Source of the DNA: Hirundichthys speculiger
Lineage: Eukaryota; Chordata; Actinopteri; Beloniformes; Exocoetidae
DNA length: 64,000 nucleotides
Reading direction: 5' to 3'
NCBI GenBank assembly: GCA_018398805.1
Contig: JAGFBZ010000692.1
Location: 186,001 to 250,000 of the forward strand
This document shows positions 45,237-63,638 of the stretch, one piece after another. A program made the translations under genes and the position numbers. The notes under the pieces are model-generated. The model saw only the letters and a list, made by a program, of their open reading frames with translations. It was not told where the DNA came from and made no database searches. Position 1 is the first letter of the stretch, and each line of letters opens with the position of its first letter.

Positions 45237-45918
45237 TGGCCATTGATTATTTATCGAGAATAACAGAAGTTTCCGCATTGGCTTCAACGAGGAAGATGGA
45301 CCTGGTGGTTGGCCTGGGTGGTTGGAGCGGTCTCCTTCAGTCCTGGTCCTCGGGGAGGACACACCTGGGTGGGATGGCCGTCGGCTGGTCTTAGGGGTCT
45401 ACGCAGCTCTGTCAACGGCCCCTCTAATTAGAGCCAGGTGTGTCTGAGCGGGGGGGGGGGGGGGCTCCTGGAGGAGCTGCAGTTACCATAGCTGTAAGTC
45501 AGAAGCCCTGTGGATTAATTTGTGCAGAGCTGCAGTGACTGGGAGTTGAGGATTACTGCCAACACCCATGTAATCTTGAATTTATTATGAATTTACTGCA
45601 GACGGCAGCGATTATTAGATCCACCGTTTCCACAGTTGATCGTCGTCGGTCGAGGCTATCTGTTGCATCTTATGCAATAGATTTGTGCTGTAGAAATGTT
45701 TTGGACTGTGATGTAACATTTCTCCCTTCAAATGCTTCCACAACTTACCTGGAGTCTATTTAAATGTGATAGACGAGTGTTAATCATGTCTGATAATTCA
45801 CTTAAGAAACATATATACGTGTTTTTAGTCTTCGCCTCCCCAGGTCCTTAAAATGATATTAAAACTATACAACCTCAAGTGATTGATGGCACATGACCTT
45901 TAAACTGTCATTATTGAA
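45237..45918. other. MAST intron 1, no exon recognised
   Basis: A poly-G run at about 45450-45462; otherwise nothing. Confidence 0.3.
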
Positions 45919-46644
45919 TAGGGGTGTGAAAAAAATAGATTTGGCGATATATCGCGATATTCGGCCGGCCGCCCGATATATCGATTTTTCAGTTCAAATT
46001 GATTTTTTAGGAAAATTAATTAATTAACTTAAATGTGCAAAAACACTAATAATAAACAATAAACAGGTTGTTTTGAAGCAAATAGTTTGACTCAATTTGT
46101 CCTCTGAATGATCAATATCATCTGATGAACATACAGTCATGGAAAAAATTATTAGACCACCCTTGTTTTCTTCAGTTTCTTGTTCATTTTAATGCCTGGT
46201 CCAACTAAAGGTACATTTGTTTGGACAAACATAACGATAACCACAAAGATTGCTCATAAGAGTTTTATTTAAGAGCTGATATCTTACCATTTTCCATAGT
46301 TTTGTATTTGATTATAACCTAAATCACTTAAGTTTGTACATCAATAGCTATGGCGTTGTACTGCCAAAAACACTGCTTTTATGCATTCAGTGTTTTCTTT
46401 TCTGTCTGTTTTAGTCACATGATGACGTTTAGTGGTACCAGGTATTGAAATGAACAAGAAAGTGAAGGAAAAATGGTGGTCTAATAATTTTTTCCATGAC
46501 TGTATACAGCAACTTGATTTTTCATCTCTACTTTTAATTTTATTAACTGGGTAGAATATCGCAATATATTGCGATATCGTGATATCGTATCGTGACCCAA
46601 GTATACATATTGTATTGCGAGGTCCTTGCCAATACTCACCCCTA
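45919..46644 (+). mobile_element. hAT-type MITE family A split by a mariner-type MITE
   Basis: Family ends with duplication ttattgaa (45911-45918) and ttattaaa (46645-46652), 7 of 8. Interrupted at the internal word gaacata by the 369-bp element at 46134-46502. Confidence 0.9.
46134..46502. mobile_element. Tc1/mariner-type MITE
   Basis: Ends CAGTCATGGAAAAAATTATT followed by agaccaccc, inverted at the right; TA on both sides (46132-46133, 46503-46504). It lies inside the family A copy, which reads continuously once it is removed. Confidence 0.9.
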
Positions 46645-46813
46645 TTATTAAATAAGTATTGAAACTAAAATTTGAAATAAAAAAACAACCAACTACAGCT
46701 TTGCAACTTCTGCAGGAATTACGGGGAAAAGATAGAATTAAATGATCAACAGTAATTGTGTAAAAGCAGGTATTGTGGTAATTTGCTGGGCTCTTCAGTT
46801 GGGTGCGAGCACA

Positions 46814-47500
46814 ATGCCAAGGAGGAAAGACATCAGCGATTGTCCTAAAATAATTTTTTTTTAATTTTGGAAAGGTTATGAGGCCATTTCCAAACAATTC
46901 TGAGTTATTCATAAGGTCAAGGTTGCCTCTCTTCCCGAGGGTTGACGTGCCGGGAAGGTCAACATGACTCGCTCGGAGAAACTGCAGAAGCCCAAGAGCC
47001 TAGTTTTAAACTATGCAAGCCAGAGTTAGCATTTTAAATGTCAGGTTCACAGCAGTCCAGCTTGAATAGGTCTGGCTTGTCTGGATGAAGCCCGGCGGCA
47101 CGGATCGCCTCTCTGAATTTTGCGTCGGAAGAAGTCACGGTACTTTTAAAGCGGTGACCCCCGGACAGACGAGACAGAAGTGGAGATGTGGAGCCGCAAT
47201 GCACAGCGCCGTGTTAGTTGGAAACCAAACACAATAAATCACCACCTCATACCAGCGTTCGGTCCGCTCCAAACAAAGTGCTGGAATGGGCTGAAGTCCA
47301 GACCGCAACATGGTTGAAATGTTGAGGTCTGAAGTTTCAGGACCTTAAGATAGATGTCTATAAACGGATGAACTGAAGTAACGTTGCAAAGAAGAACGGC
47401 TCAAGAGAGACTGAGGAGGCTCAAAGAGCTGTTGGATCAATGTAATGTCTTTGAGGTTGTATTTAAGGAAGACAAATGTCTTGATTCAATCAGGCCTAGA
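46814..47500 (+). pseudogene. Tc1-like transposase relic
   Basis: The plus strand starts ATGCCAAGGAGGAAAGAC (MPRRKDIS), typical of a vertebrate Tc1 family. It continues with the remnant AISKQF-like block near 46885, DETEVEMWSRNAQRRV near 47170, and DLKIDVYKRM near 47345. Stops and frameshifts are frequent, so it is inactive. The 3' end may extend to about 47580. Confidence 0.7.
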
Positions 47501-47580
47501 GTCAGTTTGAAATAAAGCACACCGAATGTCATAAAAGTTTTAACTTTCAGATGATATCTAAGGGGTCTGGACATTTTGGA

Positions 47581-50500
47581 TTTTTTTTATGACCGTTAAC
47601 CGACGCCCTTTAACGATTAATAACCGTTAACCGATAAGTCCGGGAGGGTTGGGTGCCGCGATGTTGCGCGCGTTGTCGTGGACGCATGCGGACACTTCCC
47701 CGTGTTTACTCTCGCGGCAATGTGTCGCCGTCAGCTCAGCTTGTCGCAGATCCGCTATTTATACTAGCGCGGTGACTCCGCTATGCTAAACTGTCTCGGC
47801 CATCCAGTCCGGCTATCCAGACCTTCCAGCTATCTCCACTAGAATATGTGCTGTCTAGTGTGGAGAACCAGAATCGTACAGATGTGGGTACTTCCTCATT
47901 TTTTCGATGTCGCTGATGACCAATCAGACCCTGTTGCACCTGTCGACGCGTTGAGTTACGGACAACGACCCTTGTTGTTAGTTGGTACGGGACTGAACCA
48001 TGATCCAACCAGACTGAGAGCTCAGCAAATCACAAGTGAAGTTGTTTGAAATTTGCATGACAAAACTTGCCTGACGGACTTGTAGATGTGGCTGAGGACC
48101 CAGGGATCACCACAGCGGTTTAGCGATCGGAGGTTGAGGCCAGGATGGTTAGAAAGTTCAACCACATATTAGGTGACGTCAGGTCGTCATAAGCAGCTTT
48201 CTCGACTGCTTCGATCGTTCACATGTCGTCTGATGTTCATTCATCCTCATTAAACAGATCGGTCAGTCCCGCTCTCTGAACTCGAAGGCGCAGCTGTTGC
48301 TCGTTGCGTCACTGCTTGCTTGTGTATCGACGTTCGTCTCAGCCTGACAATGTTTAACTCTGCGAGGGCCCGAACGGCGCCGGTGCCCCTAAACAAGCAT
48401 CCGTTTATTTGAGGGGGAGAGCGATCAGGGGAACATCCCGTGTCGGTGTTGGCTTTAAGGCTAAAAGGATTAGCACAATCTGGTTAAGACTCTTTTCACT
48501 CCTACGATGGACCTCCGTCCGCAGACCGTCGCTGATTTTCGACTCTTCTCTCCTGTCCTCCGCATGGCTGGATGTCTGAGTTTAATCCACTTCTTTTCTC
48601 TGCGATGAGAGAACATTGGGAGTAATCTGGGGGCTTAAGTTTGTTGGTACCTTCAACAAAATGTCTCTCGGTCGGAATTTACCTTCGTGTCAGCCGTCGT
48701 CTCTGAATGAAATCAAGGTAAGAGACGTCTGAGCTTCATGCTGCTGATCGTGTTTGGAAGTAGGTTAACTGCAATGATCCTCCGGCGCAATCTAATCATT
48801 TTGTTTCAGTATTAATGAAGTCAAGGTGTCCTCAAAGGTGTTTAAGAAACGAATCACTGATCCAGATGAAAGTAGTCTCGTAGGTGATTCATTGAAATGC
48901 AGCATCGTGGAAGACGATGCATAAATGTCATTAAACATCTGTCTGAAGAGGAGAAATGTCTGTTGAAAAATGCAGTTAGATTATAAACACTTGAAATGAC
49001 CTCATACGTCTACAACCACACGGTTTTTACATTATAATCTCTTAACTCTTAATACAGACGTAAAAATCTGTGAAAATGCTGAGCGTTGCAAGTTCATCTA
49101 ATCACTTCAGCTAGTTGTATCTATCCACATCCAGCAAAGCTAAGTTAGCAAGAGTTTTGTTTTTGTTTTACACAGACTGGATTGTTGGACATTATTTACC
49201 CTGTTATGAAAACTCTGGAGTTGTCGTCTTATAAAACAATGTGGCGTATCCCTCTGAAGCTCCTGGAAGACGAGCTGAGTTTGCTGGGAGGCGGCGTGGC
49301 GATCTGTCCCGCAGACTAAAACACTTTTATTAGCGTTTAGCAAGCATTCGTAGTGACTGATGACTGATACGGCTTGTTGTGCTGTTGACCGTTGACTGTC
49401 GATGACCAGCTGGTCTGTGGCCGCCGCAGGGCCGAGCCGGTATACCGTTCAAGACCAACCAGGGACGGCCTGCTGTCGGCTGTTCAGAAACCAGTGGTTA
49501 ACATTACTGGGCTGCTGGGTGGTGGACTGGTGGTGGGTCAAACAATCCAACAATCTTATTTGAGCCAAAAACTGCACGGCGCCGCTGGTGGACACCGCTG
49601 GCTTCTCAAACTCTTTGATCAGGCGTTATCTGGCAACACTGCAGACAGATTGCTGCGTCTCATTTCACAAAGTAATTTCTGCCCAAGGTAAATGTACAAG
49701 TCACAGCATGTAAATAAGAGCATGTTGGAGTTATTAGGATGTTTGTTTCGTCACTTTAATCAGGCGTAGTAAACCAGTTCCAGTGACTTCCAGTAAGTTT
49801 GACTAGCGGGGGCTTTGTCAGGCTGGAAATACTCCTGTAAAATCCCAGAATGTCGACGTATCCCTTTAAGGATATTTCAGGAGGCGAACGGAAACATAAA
49901 TACAAGCGTAAACAACAAGCAATGAGACTTTCCTTTTTTTTTTTTTTTTTATTGGATTCATTGAAATGCATTTTTCTTTTTTTCCTTTTTTTTTTATGGG
50001 AAGCTGAATCAAAATACATTTGTGGGAAAATGCCGTCGCTGTTATCAGTGTTTAGGGTCAGACCTCAAACTCTCTCAGCTCTGAGGAGGTTTCTTTTGGT
50101 CCCTCCGTTACTTGTTTTTGTCAACTGTTGGAAACCCCAGATGTACGTCTCTTACATAAATATGAGCTGTTAAACCCATTTCTGTGGATTTTAAGGGATA
50201 CTAGAAGGTCTGCAGGGAGGAGGAATAATGTGTGATATAATAAATCTTTACATAGATAATTGTATGAGCAGAAAAATGAAAGGACCGCTCTGCACTTCAG
50301 ATCAACACAGGAAACTGAATTCCCCAGTGAGTGTGTACAAAGTTCAAAAGCCAAAAAAGTCCAGCTTTTTGTTTACTTTTGGTACATTTTTATTGGCTGA
50401 CGAAGAAACTGTCATTAAAAAAGAAAATGTCCAATGAGCGATGTGGATTTGAACCCCCCCCTCCTCCTGTCCATATATGTATGGTAGCGTAGCGACTTGG

Positions 50501-51031
50501 GTTTGAGCTGCGAGGCTTTACGCCGCCGTAAACATCCAGATTGTCGCAGCGGCGAGCGGAGGAAGAGAGAGACGTTCAGCCTCGGCTGGAATTCAGAGGA
50601 GAGTTGAAGAAGACAGATGTTGGGTGACGAGGTCGGCCAGAACGTGGTTTACTGCTTAGCAGTGGACCTTGAGGGGGGAGGGGGGACGGGGGGGATCAAA
50701 AGTTCATGGATGCGGTTCACAACATTGCAAGTGCATCATGACCGCCAGTATTCTGAGCTGCTTCAAGAGTCACGGCTGGTGCTTTTATGGAAAATGCAAA
50801 TAAAGTGAACGATTTCTGTTGGACTTTTGCTCCTCCTCTTCACTCAAATACAACTTAAAAACCAGGCGTGAGACGTGGATGATGTAATAAGAGTCTCGAG
50901 GATTTTCTCTTGATTGACAGACTGTTACTGCGACAACGTATCTTCCCTTCGGAAGTTAATAAAGTCAATAAAATTAGAAATGCACACACTGGCATGCCTT
51001 TACAAGATTATATTATATATATTATATGGAC
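47581..51031. other. MAST intron 1, no exon recognised
   Basis: At 47585-47640 gttaaccg/cggttaac words suggest the end of another MITE. Poly-T runs lie near 49940 and 49990. Otherwise ordinary mixed sequence with short overlapping open frames and no recognisable domain. Confidence 0.35.
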
Positions 51032-51404
51032 TAGGGGTGTAAAAAAAAAAATCGATTTGGCAATATATCACAATTTTCGGCCGCCCAATATAATATAATA
51101 TTGATTTTTCAGCTCCTAATATTGATTTTTTTTTTTTTTTTTTTTTTTAGGAAAATTTTATTCTATTTATTTTATTTATTTATTAAATGTGCAAAACACT
51201 AATATTAAACAAATGGTTTTGACTCAATTTGTCCTCTGAATGATCAATATCATCTGATGAACATATAAAGTAACTTCATTTTTAATTTTGATACTAACTG
51301 CATAGAATATCACAATATATCGTGATATCACGATAATATTGTATCGTGACCCAAGTATCATGATACATATCATATTGTGAGGTCCTTGCCAATACTCACC
51401 CCTA
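51032..51404 (+). mobile_element. hAT-type MITE family A
   Basis: Starts TAGGGGTGTAAAAAAAAAA and ends ccaatactcacccct followed by a. Perfect duplication atatggac (51024-51031, 51405-51412). Confidence 0.9.
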
Positions 51405-51485
51405 ATATGGACAAGCTATATATATTTTTTTTTAACATTTTTAAAACATTTTTTTTTTTTTTTAAATTTATAAAAGGGGAATCAT

Positions 51486-51720
51486 GAAGTTCGTTTCCAC
51501 TAGGTGGCAGCACTGGTCCAAACTGGTCGGTTACCGCTGCATCTGGGGCTTTTGCGTGATGTGTGAACGTCCGGTTTTGAAAGTGACTGCGGGAACCGAT
51601 TTGGAAGGCACCGATTTACCAACGGGGAAGAAAATTGATGCGTTGAATTGTCGCAAGAAATGTTCTCGCCAGTTCGGACAGGAACAGATCGACACCGACT
51701 GTGGGGCCAGCGGTGATCCC
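51486..51720 (-). repeat. Unclassified interspersed repeat, copy 2
   Basis: The inverse of the repeat at 13822-14045. It begins (plus strand) gtttccactaggtggcagca and contains caacggggaagaaaatt and tctcgccagttcgg. The minus strand reads PNWREHFL then FFPVGK. Confidence 0.5.
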
Positions 51721-52377
51721 GGCTTCTTTGCCTGGAATAACTGAAGGAAGCCGTAACGGAGAGCGACCCGTGTCAGCAAAGCCCCGGAGGAATGAGGAGT
51801 CTTACAGGCTCAACCACCGTTAATCTAGAGACGGGAAGTCAGGTGGATCTCGCCCACCTTAACTCGTCTATTTAGAAATGGAAAAAAAAAAAACCCATCA
51901 ACTTCAGTTAGTTCTGACTGAATCTGTCCTGGTTTGACATGTTGCTACCGAAACAACATCTGGAACCAGGAGTCGAAACGAGGACCGTTGTCGTAGCTCC
52001 GGCCAGGCTGCGCCGGATCTACAGCAGCCGTCTTTCGTTAGCCTTGGCCTGGTGGAGCCGTGGAAAGTGACCGGATCTTTCCAGATTTGGCGACCAACTC
52101 AGTGTACGACTGTGACTCGGCCTCTGGTCGTGGACCCGGCCGGTTGTCGGTGCTCATACCCAGCAGAAGACGACCCAGTCGACCTCCTGTTGGACTTCAA
52201 AACCACGAGTTGTCCGGTCGCCCCCCTTAACGTTTCCGGGCCAACCCAGACCTGGTTGTGGCGGTCCGTTAATGTGTTCAGTTGACGCTGGAAGTTTTTA
52301 TTTTGGGGGTCAGTGGGGGGCGGACCTTCGTCATCAGTCAAGTAATTGCACCTTTTGACACTTGAGGGGTCCACAGT
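51721..52377. other. MAST intron 1, no exon recognised
   Basis: Nothing supportable. Confidence 0.3.
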
Positions 52378-54596
<2,219 letters not shown>

Positions 54597-55199
54597 TAGG
54601 GGTTTGGAAAAAAAAAAATCGATTTGGCGATATATCGCGATTTTTGGCTGCCCGATATATCAATTTTTTTTTTTTTTTAAGGAAAATTTATTCATTCACT
54701 TAAACAAAAACACAAAAACACTAACAATGAACAATAAAGGCCAGAGCTTTCCATCAAAACACATTTAGAAAAAGAAAAAAAAACTAGATGAGCGGACGCT
54801 GATGTAGACTGTTCAGGTTTTAACTAGGAGTGTGAAAAAAAAATCACGATTTTCGGCCGCCCAATATAATATCGATTTTTCAGCTCCTAATATTGATTTT
54901 TTTTAGGAAAATCAAAAAAAATTTCATTTAAATTGTTTAAATTTTAAATGTGCAAAAACAATAATAATAAACAATAAATAGGTTGTTATGAAGCAAATAG
55001 TTTTGACTTAATTTGTCCTCCGAATCAATCAATATCATCTGATGAACATATACAGCAACTTGATTTTTCATCTCTACTTTTAATTTTGATATTAACTGGG
55101 TAGAATTTCGCTATATATCGCGATATCATGATATCATATCGTGACCCGAGTATCATGATACATATCGTATTGCAAGGTCCTTGCCAATACTCACCCCTA
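54597..55199 (+). mobile_element. Composite family A MITE with a duplicated left end
   Basis: 603 bp flanked by a perfect duplication, ctggatac (54589-54596, 55200-55207). A first left end starts at 54597 (TAGGGGTTTGG), followed by about 85 bp of unique sequence (54739-54824). A second left end starts at 54825 (TAGGAGTGTG), followed by the rest of a normal copy. Both ends appear to have moved together. Confidence 0.85.
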
Positions 55200-59575
<4,376 letters not shown>

Positions 59576-59729
59576 TTTGACAACATCCTCTACCCGCCTC
59601 CCGCCTCCCTCAGGAAGTCCAGCAACCCCGAGCTGACTCACGGGTTAAGTCCCGCTCTCAAGCTGAAGCGACACCTCAGCGAGGATGGAAAACACGTTCG
59701 CAGACGAAGCCTTGGCGGCGGTCTCACAG
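59576..59729 (+). CDS. MAST-family serine/threonine kinase, exon 2
   Basis: 154 bp, entering in phase 0 and leaving in phase 1 at a GTGATG donor. It starts [20 protein letters not shown] and ends with [20 protein letters not shown], closely matching the N-terminal MAST pattern I recall (HILSPPP, RKCSNPD, KRQLSEDGRQLRRGSLGGAL in MAST4). RRRSLGG and RKSSNP look like basophilic-kinase or 14-3-3-type sites, which is an inference. Exon 1 ends in phase 0, so the two exons join as DDEK-FDNIL, fitting the acidic stretch before HILSPPP in relatives. The DUF1908, kinase and PDZ exons must lie beyond the right edge. Confidence 0.85.
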
Positions 59730-60652
59730 GTGATGCGCTGTTTACGGATAAAGCATTTGTCTCAGCTTTGGCGCACGGAGGATAAACGTGTGACATGTTC
59801 CCCCCTCAGCATCACACGGGGGGGGGCGGCGCTAATCTTGTTTCGTGCCTTCAGGAAACCTCACGCAGGGAGCTAACGTTCACGTTCCTCCTTTAATCGC
59901 TCCCCTCTCCACATCTGCCGTGGTCGACCCCCGGAGGGACGGGCGGTTCATGTCGATACCGCAGTCCCATAATTTATCGCTCATAAACCCGATTGTGGCT
60001 TCTTTATTGAACCGAACGCCCCTTCAGAGGTCCAAGCTGTCATTGTTCACAGTTGAAGAAAAAAACGTGTTTATGTCACGGTGGCCACCTGAGATATAAA
60101 CACGTTGTTCTAGAGAGAAAACGCAGAAAAACAAACTGCAGGATGTCTCAGTCCTGTGGCTCCTTGGAAGGTTGGGGGTCAGGTTAGACTGCGTCGGGGC
60201 TGCAGGGTTTTTTTTATTTTTTATTTTTTTATAGCAGTTTTTTATTTTTTGGGGGGAAGAGGACAGAGAAAGAGGGGGGAGTGACCTGAAGCAGGAGGTG
60301 TTGACCCTGGCCTGGTCGCCTCTGTACGAACGTTACCTTCCTTATCCGGTGCCCCTAAAAATATTGTCCAAAAAAAAATGAACCTGATCTGCGTCCACAC
60401 TAGCGTTTCCAGTCTGTGTCAGAAAAAGATCTCCACCCCCCCCCCCCCCCCCCCCACTCTTCACTACAACATCCAGCAGCAGAAAAAACCTTGAAAAACG
60501 CTTTGTTTCTGTTTGAGGGCGGTCACGTGATGTAGGCGTGGCCAGTTGGGGAAGGAGATGCGTAGCGGCCCAGATGAGCCCACCCTGCCCTCTAGTGGTT
60601 GGAGGTGAGACTGGGGAGCGACACAGATGACAAACTCACAAGTATCAACGCC
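59730..60652 (+). other. MAST intron 2, first part
   Basis: No exon was recognised. Poly-C at about 60437-60456 and T-rich stretches near 60210-60250. Confidence 0.5.
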
Positions 60653-61305
60653 AGGAAGAGGAGTCTTTAGAGGAAGAGGAGCCTTCGGAGGAAGAGGAGC
60701 CTTCAGAGGAAGAGGAGCCTTCAGAGGAAGAGGAGCCTTCAGAGGAAGAGGAGCCTTCAGAGGAAGAGGAGCCTTCCCGAGGAAGAGGAGCCTTCCGGAG
60801 GAAGAGGAGCCTTCCGGAGGAAGAGGAGCCTTCCGGAGGAAGAGGAGCCTTCCCGAGGAAGAGGAGCCTTCCCGAGGAAGAGGAGCCTTCCCGAGGAAGA
60901 GGAGCCTTCCCGAGGAAGAGGAGCCTTCCTTCAGAGGAAGAGGAGCCTTCAGAGGAAGAGGAGCCTTCCAGAGGAAGAGGAGCCTTCCCGAGGAAGAGGA
61001 GCCTTCCCGAGGAAGAGGAGCCTTCCCGAGGAAGAGGAGCCTTCCCGAGGAAGAGGAGCCTTTAGAGGAAGAGGAGCCTTTAGAGGAAGAGGAGCCTTCA
61101 GAGGAAGAGGAGCCTTCCCGAGGAAGAGGAGCCTTTAGAGGAAGAGGAGCCTTTAGAGGAAGAGGAGCCTTCCCGAGGAAGAGGAGCCTTCGGAGGAAGA
61201 GGAGCCTTCCCGAGGAAGAGGAGCCTTTAGAGGAAGAGGAGCCTTCGGAGGAAGAGGAGCCTATAGAGGAAGAGGAGCCTTTCGGAGGAAGAGGAGCCTT
61301 CCCGA
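60653..61305 (+). repeat. Purine-rich minisatellite
   Basis: About 35 units of gaggaagaggagccttca (18 bp) or gaggaagaggagccttccc (19 bp). The mix of 18- and 19-bp units keeps several frames open, giving an open stretch at 60627-61325 that reads GRGAFR, RKRSLP or EEEEPS in turn. Each unit carries GAAGAGGAG, a classic purine-rich splicing-enhancer word. Confidence 0.95.
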
Positions 61306-62084
61306 CTTCAAGGAACTTTCTGTAACCTTCTCAGAAATGTAAAGATGCAAAAGGAAAAACACCAAACCTATTTAAAAACAGTTTTAGTTCGTGCAGCGGC
61401 AGAATTAAAATGCAGCAGACGCTCGAGTCTCTCTGGGTCGAAGACGAGCGTACGTAAATGAATTCCCGCTCTGAACAAACGAAGATAAACGCCTCTGATC
61501 TCCTGCCTGCTGGTCTCGTTCGCCTCCGTTCAGTAAATTGGAAGACTAACGGCTCGTTTCATGTTTCCTAACAGCATGTTTTTCTCCATGTGAGGTGTGT
61601 GTGGGGGAGTCCGCCTCTCCCATTAAAATGTTGACCTTATCCCAGTTAATGAAAGAGGTGCAGCTCTGAATAAACGCGGCGCCCTTTAGGTAATCGCTCT
61701 ACGCAAAAACAAGAGGGGATAAACAAACCTGCAGCAGCCGCTACGGCGAGATGAGCTGTTTGAGCTCTTTGAAATCTGATACGGGAGCTTTCCTCCTCGT
61801 TGCTGCAGGTCGAGTGACCGGTCTTTAACAAACTACAACGATGTACGTAGCGGACGGTCGGGAGTTAACAGTTAAACAGTCCTCAGCTAGAAACCTGCGT
61901 CTGAAATCACTCGTGCAGCTAAAGGTGAGGACATGGAGTACTGTTCTCACAGACAGAGGGACAAATGCAGTCAAAGCCTAACTATAACTAAAAATAACAA
62001 ACCCGTTCAGCTGATCAGGAAGCTCAAGCTTGAAGCAGTTAAGTACCCGGAGTACCCGGAGGAGCCGGCAGCGTTTCTCTTTAA
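61306..62084. other. MAST intron 2, no exon recognised
   Basis: Nothing supportable. Confidence 0.3.
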
Positions 62085-62518
62085 AGAAGATGTTTGAAAA
62101 AAACGGTTCCAGCAATCCGACTCAAGTGAGATTTTGAAAATATGCACTCCCTCCCTCCTCCCAAAGGCTCCGCCTCCTCCTCTTCAGCCCACCCCTCGAA
62201 ACCACGCCTTCACATGATTCACGACTACATGAAAGCGCACGCTGTCTCGAGCGGTCACGGAAGTTCACGAGCATTCGCGAGCACTCACGTCGATTTGCCA
62301 ACAACAAGTAGCATCAGAGTGGCTGGCTAACTTCAAGCCACAGCGTCTTCTCCGTCAAGGATAACAACAGCCTAGCTAACGGTGTCACACATAGTACTGT
62401 AGCCTAGCTGTTGGTAGCTTAGCGGAACATGCTGGAATATGTTCGTCATGTCACTCGATGGACAATACTTTTGTCATCATCTTTCATTTTCTCACTGACT
62501 GGGTGAACAGGCCTACAA

Positions 62519-63141
62519 TAGTGCTGGGCAATATGACGATACATATCGTGGGGAAGATAGAAAAGTGTGTATCGTGCCAATTCTCTTCTATCGTTTATAT
62601 CATTTCTATCGATTTCTAACCTAATTTTATCAATTATTACAGCAAATATGTAATTAAATAACCTGCAATGATAAATTTGATAGAATCATATCTACTTCTA
62701 CAAAGTAGTCTTTTATGTTTGCACTTTTATTCATGGTTAATGCCTTAAACAGAGTTCTCTTCAACCCTGATGTTTACTTTAGACACTTTATATTGGTTTG
62801 CAAACTTTGCACTACAAGGTTACAGATTTCAGAAAGTTGAAAAATAATTTGTGTTTATTTTTTATAGCTGAACTTCAGTGCAAAAATGTGTGTTTCCTCT
62901 CAGAAAATGTGAAAGCTACTGTACCTCTGTACCTACCTGTTTTTGCTGCACTAAAATATATGTTTGCGACAGTTCAGCTAAATGTCCTTTCAAAATAAAG
63001 TTGAAAAGTAAGCAATGAAATTTTTGTCAAACTTTTCAGAGAGTAACATACTTTATTATGGTATATCGTGATATATATCTTTATCGTGATATAAAATAGT
63101 CCATATCGTGATATGATTTTTTTCCATATCGCCCAGCACTA
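62519..63141 (-). mobile_element. hAT-type MITE (TAGTGCTGGGC ends), nested
   Basis: 623 bp with perfect duplication gcctacaa (62511-62518, 63142-63149). Close inverted relative of 31153-31793. Confidence 0.9.
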
Positions 63142-63206
63142 GCCTACAATACCCGTAACTGATCAGTATGTTGAAATATTATATAATCAGAACGGCATCA
63201 TCTTAC

Positions 63207-63406
63207 CTATCCAGTAGAAACTGGGCCACCTTGGCTTCGGTCTGGAGCCCCTTTTCATGTTTTAGCTAACGCCAGCGCTGGAAAGCCGTACCGATAACCA
63301 CTCTTGTTCTGTTTCGTTCTTCGGTTAGCTTCCGCATGGCTGTTGCTTTTTCAACAACAGTTTTCTCTTTGATGTTGCTGCCGGTTGACGTCTTCTTCTC
63401 TGCCAT
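63207..63406 (-). pseudogene. Exon-like coding segment inside the TTAA element
   Basis: The minus strand starts ATG at 63406 (MAEKKTSTGSNIKEK), reads TRVVIGTAFQRWR, then one in-frame TAG, then LKHEKGLQTEAKVAQFLLDR, and ends at a GTAAGA donor at 63206. I recall RVNIG-x-AF-x-RW-RELK followed by FLLD segments in predicted fish transposon-associated proteins; the TAG sits where GAG (Glu) would fit. Probably the first coding exon of the autonomous element, now broken. Confidence 0.5.
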
Positions 63407-63638
63407 TGTTGCAACGAAATGATCTGTGCGAGCTAACTTGATTTCTGGCTTTCAAATAGCAAGGCTGTGTCCGCTCACCTGATTGCCAGAGCTGAGGGAG
63501 GTCCTCCAGTAACTAAACCGTTTTTTTTTTTTTTTGCAAACATTCTATTTCAGTGGGTGTCATGGAAAATGTGAAAAGGTTTTCAGGCAATATTGTAAAA
63601 ATTGCTGCAAAAAAAGATCTCCCACCGTACCTTTTTAA

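Larger units (their letters stand above)
62085..63634 (-). mobile_element. Long TTAA-targeting transposon, host of a nested hAT MITE
   Basis: TTAA at 62081-62084 and 63635-63638. The left end (agaagatgtttgaaaaaaac and aagtgagattttgaaaatat) is the inverse of the right end of the element at 37244-37635, and the right end (caggcaatattgtaaaaatt) the inverse of its left end. It has about 900 bp of additional interior not present in the short copy, including an exon-like segment. Superfamily is piggyBac or Kolobok by target site. Confidence 0.8.

Noticed and set aside
60627..61325. 232-codon open frame reading RGRGAF/EEEEPS repeats
   Set aside because: It is produced by the 18/19-bp minisatellite, has no splice or codon logic and lies in an intron.
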